NCBI GenBank assembly: GCA_006226555.1
Contig: SBGS01000271.1
Span: 1 to 6,244 of the forward strand
Length of the DNA stretch: 6,244 bases
Reading direction: 5' to 3'
From: Bacteroidota bacterium
Lineage (GTDB): Bacteria > Bacteroidota > Bacteroidia > Flavobacteriales_D > Crocinitomicaceae
Below are positions 5,467 through 6,244 of the stretch, piece by piece. The notes under the pieces were generated by a model. That model made no database searches. It was not told the DNA's origin and saw only the letters and a program-made list of their open reading frames with translations. Every line of letters starts with the position of its first letter. The first letter of the stretch is position 1. The position numbers and the translations under genes were made by a program.

Positions 5467-6244
5467 TGACTGAAATGCAACGTACCCTTTCTGGGACAGT
5501 TACTTTTGAAGGTGTCGGGCTTCATACGGGAGAAAAGGTGAAAATGGAAATCGTGCCTGCTCCTGAGAACTTCGGATATAAGTTTCAACGTGTAGACCTT
5601 GATGGTGAGCCTGTAATTCCTGCGGATTGTGACCTGGTGGTAGGAACAGAACGTGGAACAACTTTAGAGAAAGATGGTGCGCGAGTGTATACAACAGAAC
5701 ACATTTTGGCCGCGTTGTACGGATGTCAGGTAGACAATGCACTAATTAAGATCAACGGACCGGAGATTCCGATTATGGATGGTAGTTCGGGTCAGTATGT
5801 GGAAGCTTTTGAAAAAATAGGTTACGTTGAACAGAATGCGGAGAGAGAATACCTTGAGCTTGATGAGAATATTCCATGGGAAGATGTAGAGAAAGGAATT
5901 GAGTTTCTTGCGGTTCCGGACGTGAATTACCGTCTGACTGTAATGGTAGATTACAAGTCACCTGTGCTGGGGACGCAGCACGCTACCATATATAACATTG
6001 GTCAGTTTAAAGAGGAGATTTCCCCTTGTCGTACTTTCGTATTCTTAAGAGAGCTTGAGTACTTGGCGAAAAACAATCTGATCAAAGGAGGAGATCTCGA
6101 TAATGCGATCGTATTGGTTGAAAGAGAGGAAGTATCACAGGAGGAGCTGGATCATCTTGCTAAATTATTGGGCAAAGAAGGGTTGAAGGTTTCAGTGAGC
6201 GGAATCGGAGTGCTTAACAGTACAAAGCTGAAATTTGAGAATGA
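5466..6244 (+). CDS. lpxC: UDP-3-O-acyl-N-acetylglucosamine deacetylase LpxC (3' partial; probably LpxC-FabZ fusion)
   Basis: This Zn2+ deacetylase catalyses the committed step of lipid A synthesis. The frame is open from the ATG at 5466 to the window end (259 codons), so the gene is 3' truncated. Conserved points are GVGLHTG (residues 16-22), the TTEHILAAL block (76-84) with E78 as the likely general base and H79 as the first zinc ligand, MDGSS (104-108), CRTFVFLRELEYL (188-200) with T190 at the E. coli T191 position, and IKGGDLDNAIV (206-216). The window ends at an asparagine, where the conserved NE..RHK.LD.IGD motif with the other two zinc ligands should begin. In Bacteroidetes LpxC is usually fused to FabZ (3-hydroxyacyl-ACP dehydratase) and followed by lpxA; that is inference here. 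The 1-nt overlap with lpxD indicates coupled translation. A second in-frame ATG at 5475 (M4) is a possible alternative start. Confidence 0.94.
   Translation, partial: MTEMQRTLSGTVTFEGVGLHTGEKVKMEIVPAPENFGYKFQRVDLDGEPVIPADCDLVVGTERGTTLEKDGARVYTTEHILAALYGCQVDNALIKINGPEIPIMDGSSGQYVEAFEKIGYVEQNAEREYLELDENIPWEDVEKGIEFLAVPDVNYRLTVMVDYKSPVLGTQHATIYNIGQFKEEISPCRTFVFLRELEYLAKNNLIKGGDLDNAIVLVEREEVSQEELDHLAKLLGKEGLKVSVSGIGVLNSTKLKFEN

Noticed and set aside
5500..5961. Minus-strand frames 5500-5742 and 5773-5961
   Set aside because: They lie opposite lpxC, whose plus-strand frame from 5466 has clear catalytic motifs.

Overview
This is a chromosomal segment of a Bacteroidetes bacterium, most likely in or near the Flavobacteriales. 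The evidence is an lpxD followed directly by an lpxC of the Bacteroidetes type, a flavobacterial-type DUF493 protein, Bacteroidetes-style promoter elements (TAnnTTTG) close to start codons, almost no Shine-Dalgarno sequences, and a GC content of about 40-43% by eye. All genes lie on the + strand. The window is nearly fully coding, with no RNA genes, mobile elements, CRISPR arrays or signs of recent transfer.

Positions 1-3157 look like one transcription unit. It begins inside menD (menaquinone synthesis, 5' end outside the window). A TerC-family membrane protein follows after 3 nt, then a 190-aa protein of unknown function, a DUF493/YbeD-like small protein, and a 130-aa protein with a single membrane anchor. 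The last four genes overlap by 8, 8 and 4 nt, which suggests translational coupling. A weak hairpin plus T-run after position 3157 may end the unit.

Positions 3158-3644 hold thioredoxin (trxA), a monocistronic gene with its own candidate promoter and a strong intrinsic terminator. The terminator T-run merges into the promoter element of the next gene.

Positions 3645-4410 hold a 231-aa membrane-anchored protein that resembles DUF4258-type flavobacterial proteins and seems to contain the domain twice. A second hairpin/T-run/promoter arrangement follows it.

Positions 4411-6244 begin the lipid A operon: lpxD, then lpxC overlapping by 1 nt and running off the window just before its conserved C-terminal zinc-binding motif. 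In Bacteroidetes LpxC is normally fused to FabZ and followed by lpxA, but neither is visible here.

Overall this is mostly housekeeping sequence. I found no convincing new biological system. The points most worth a second look are the compact terminator-promoter junctions (one implying an almost leaderless lpxD mRNA), the duplicated domain in the 3660-4355 gene, the unexplained partners of TerC in the first operon, and an excess of GATC sites.
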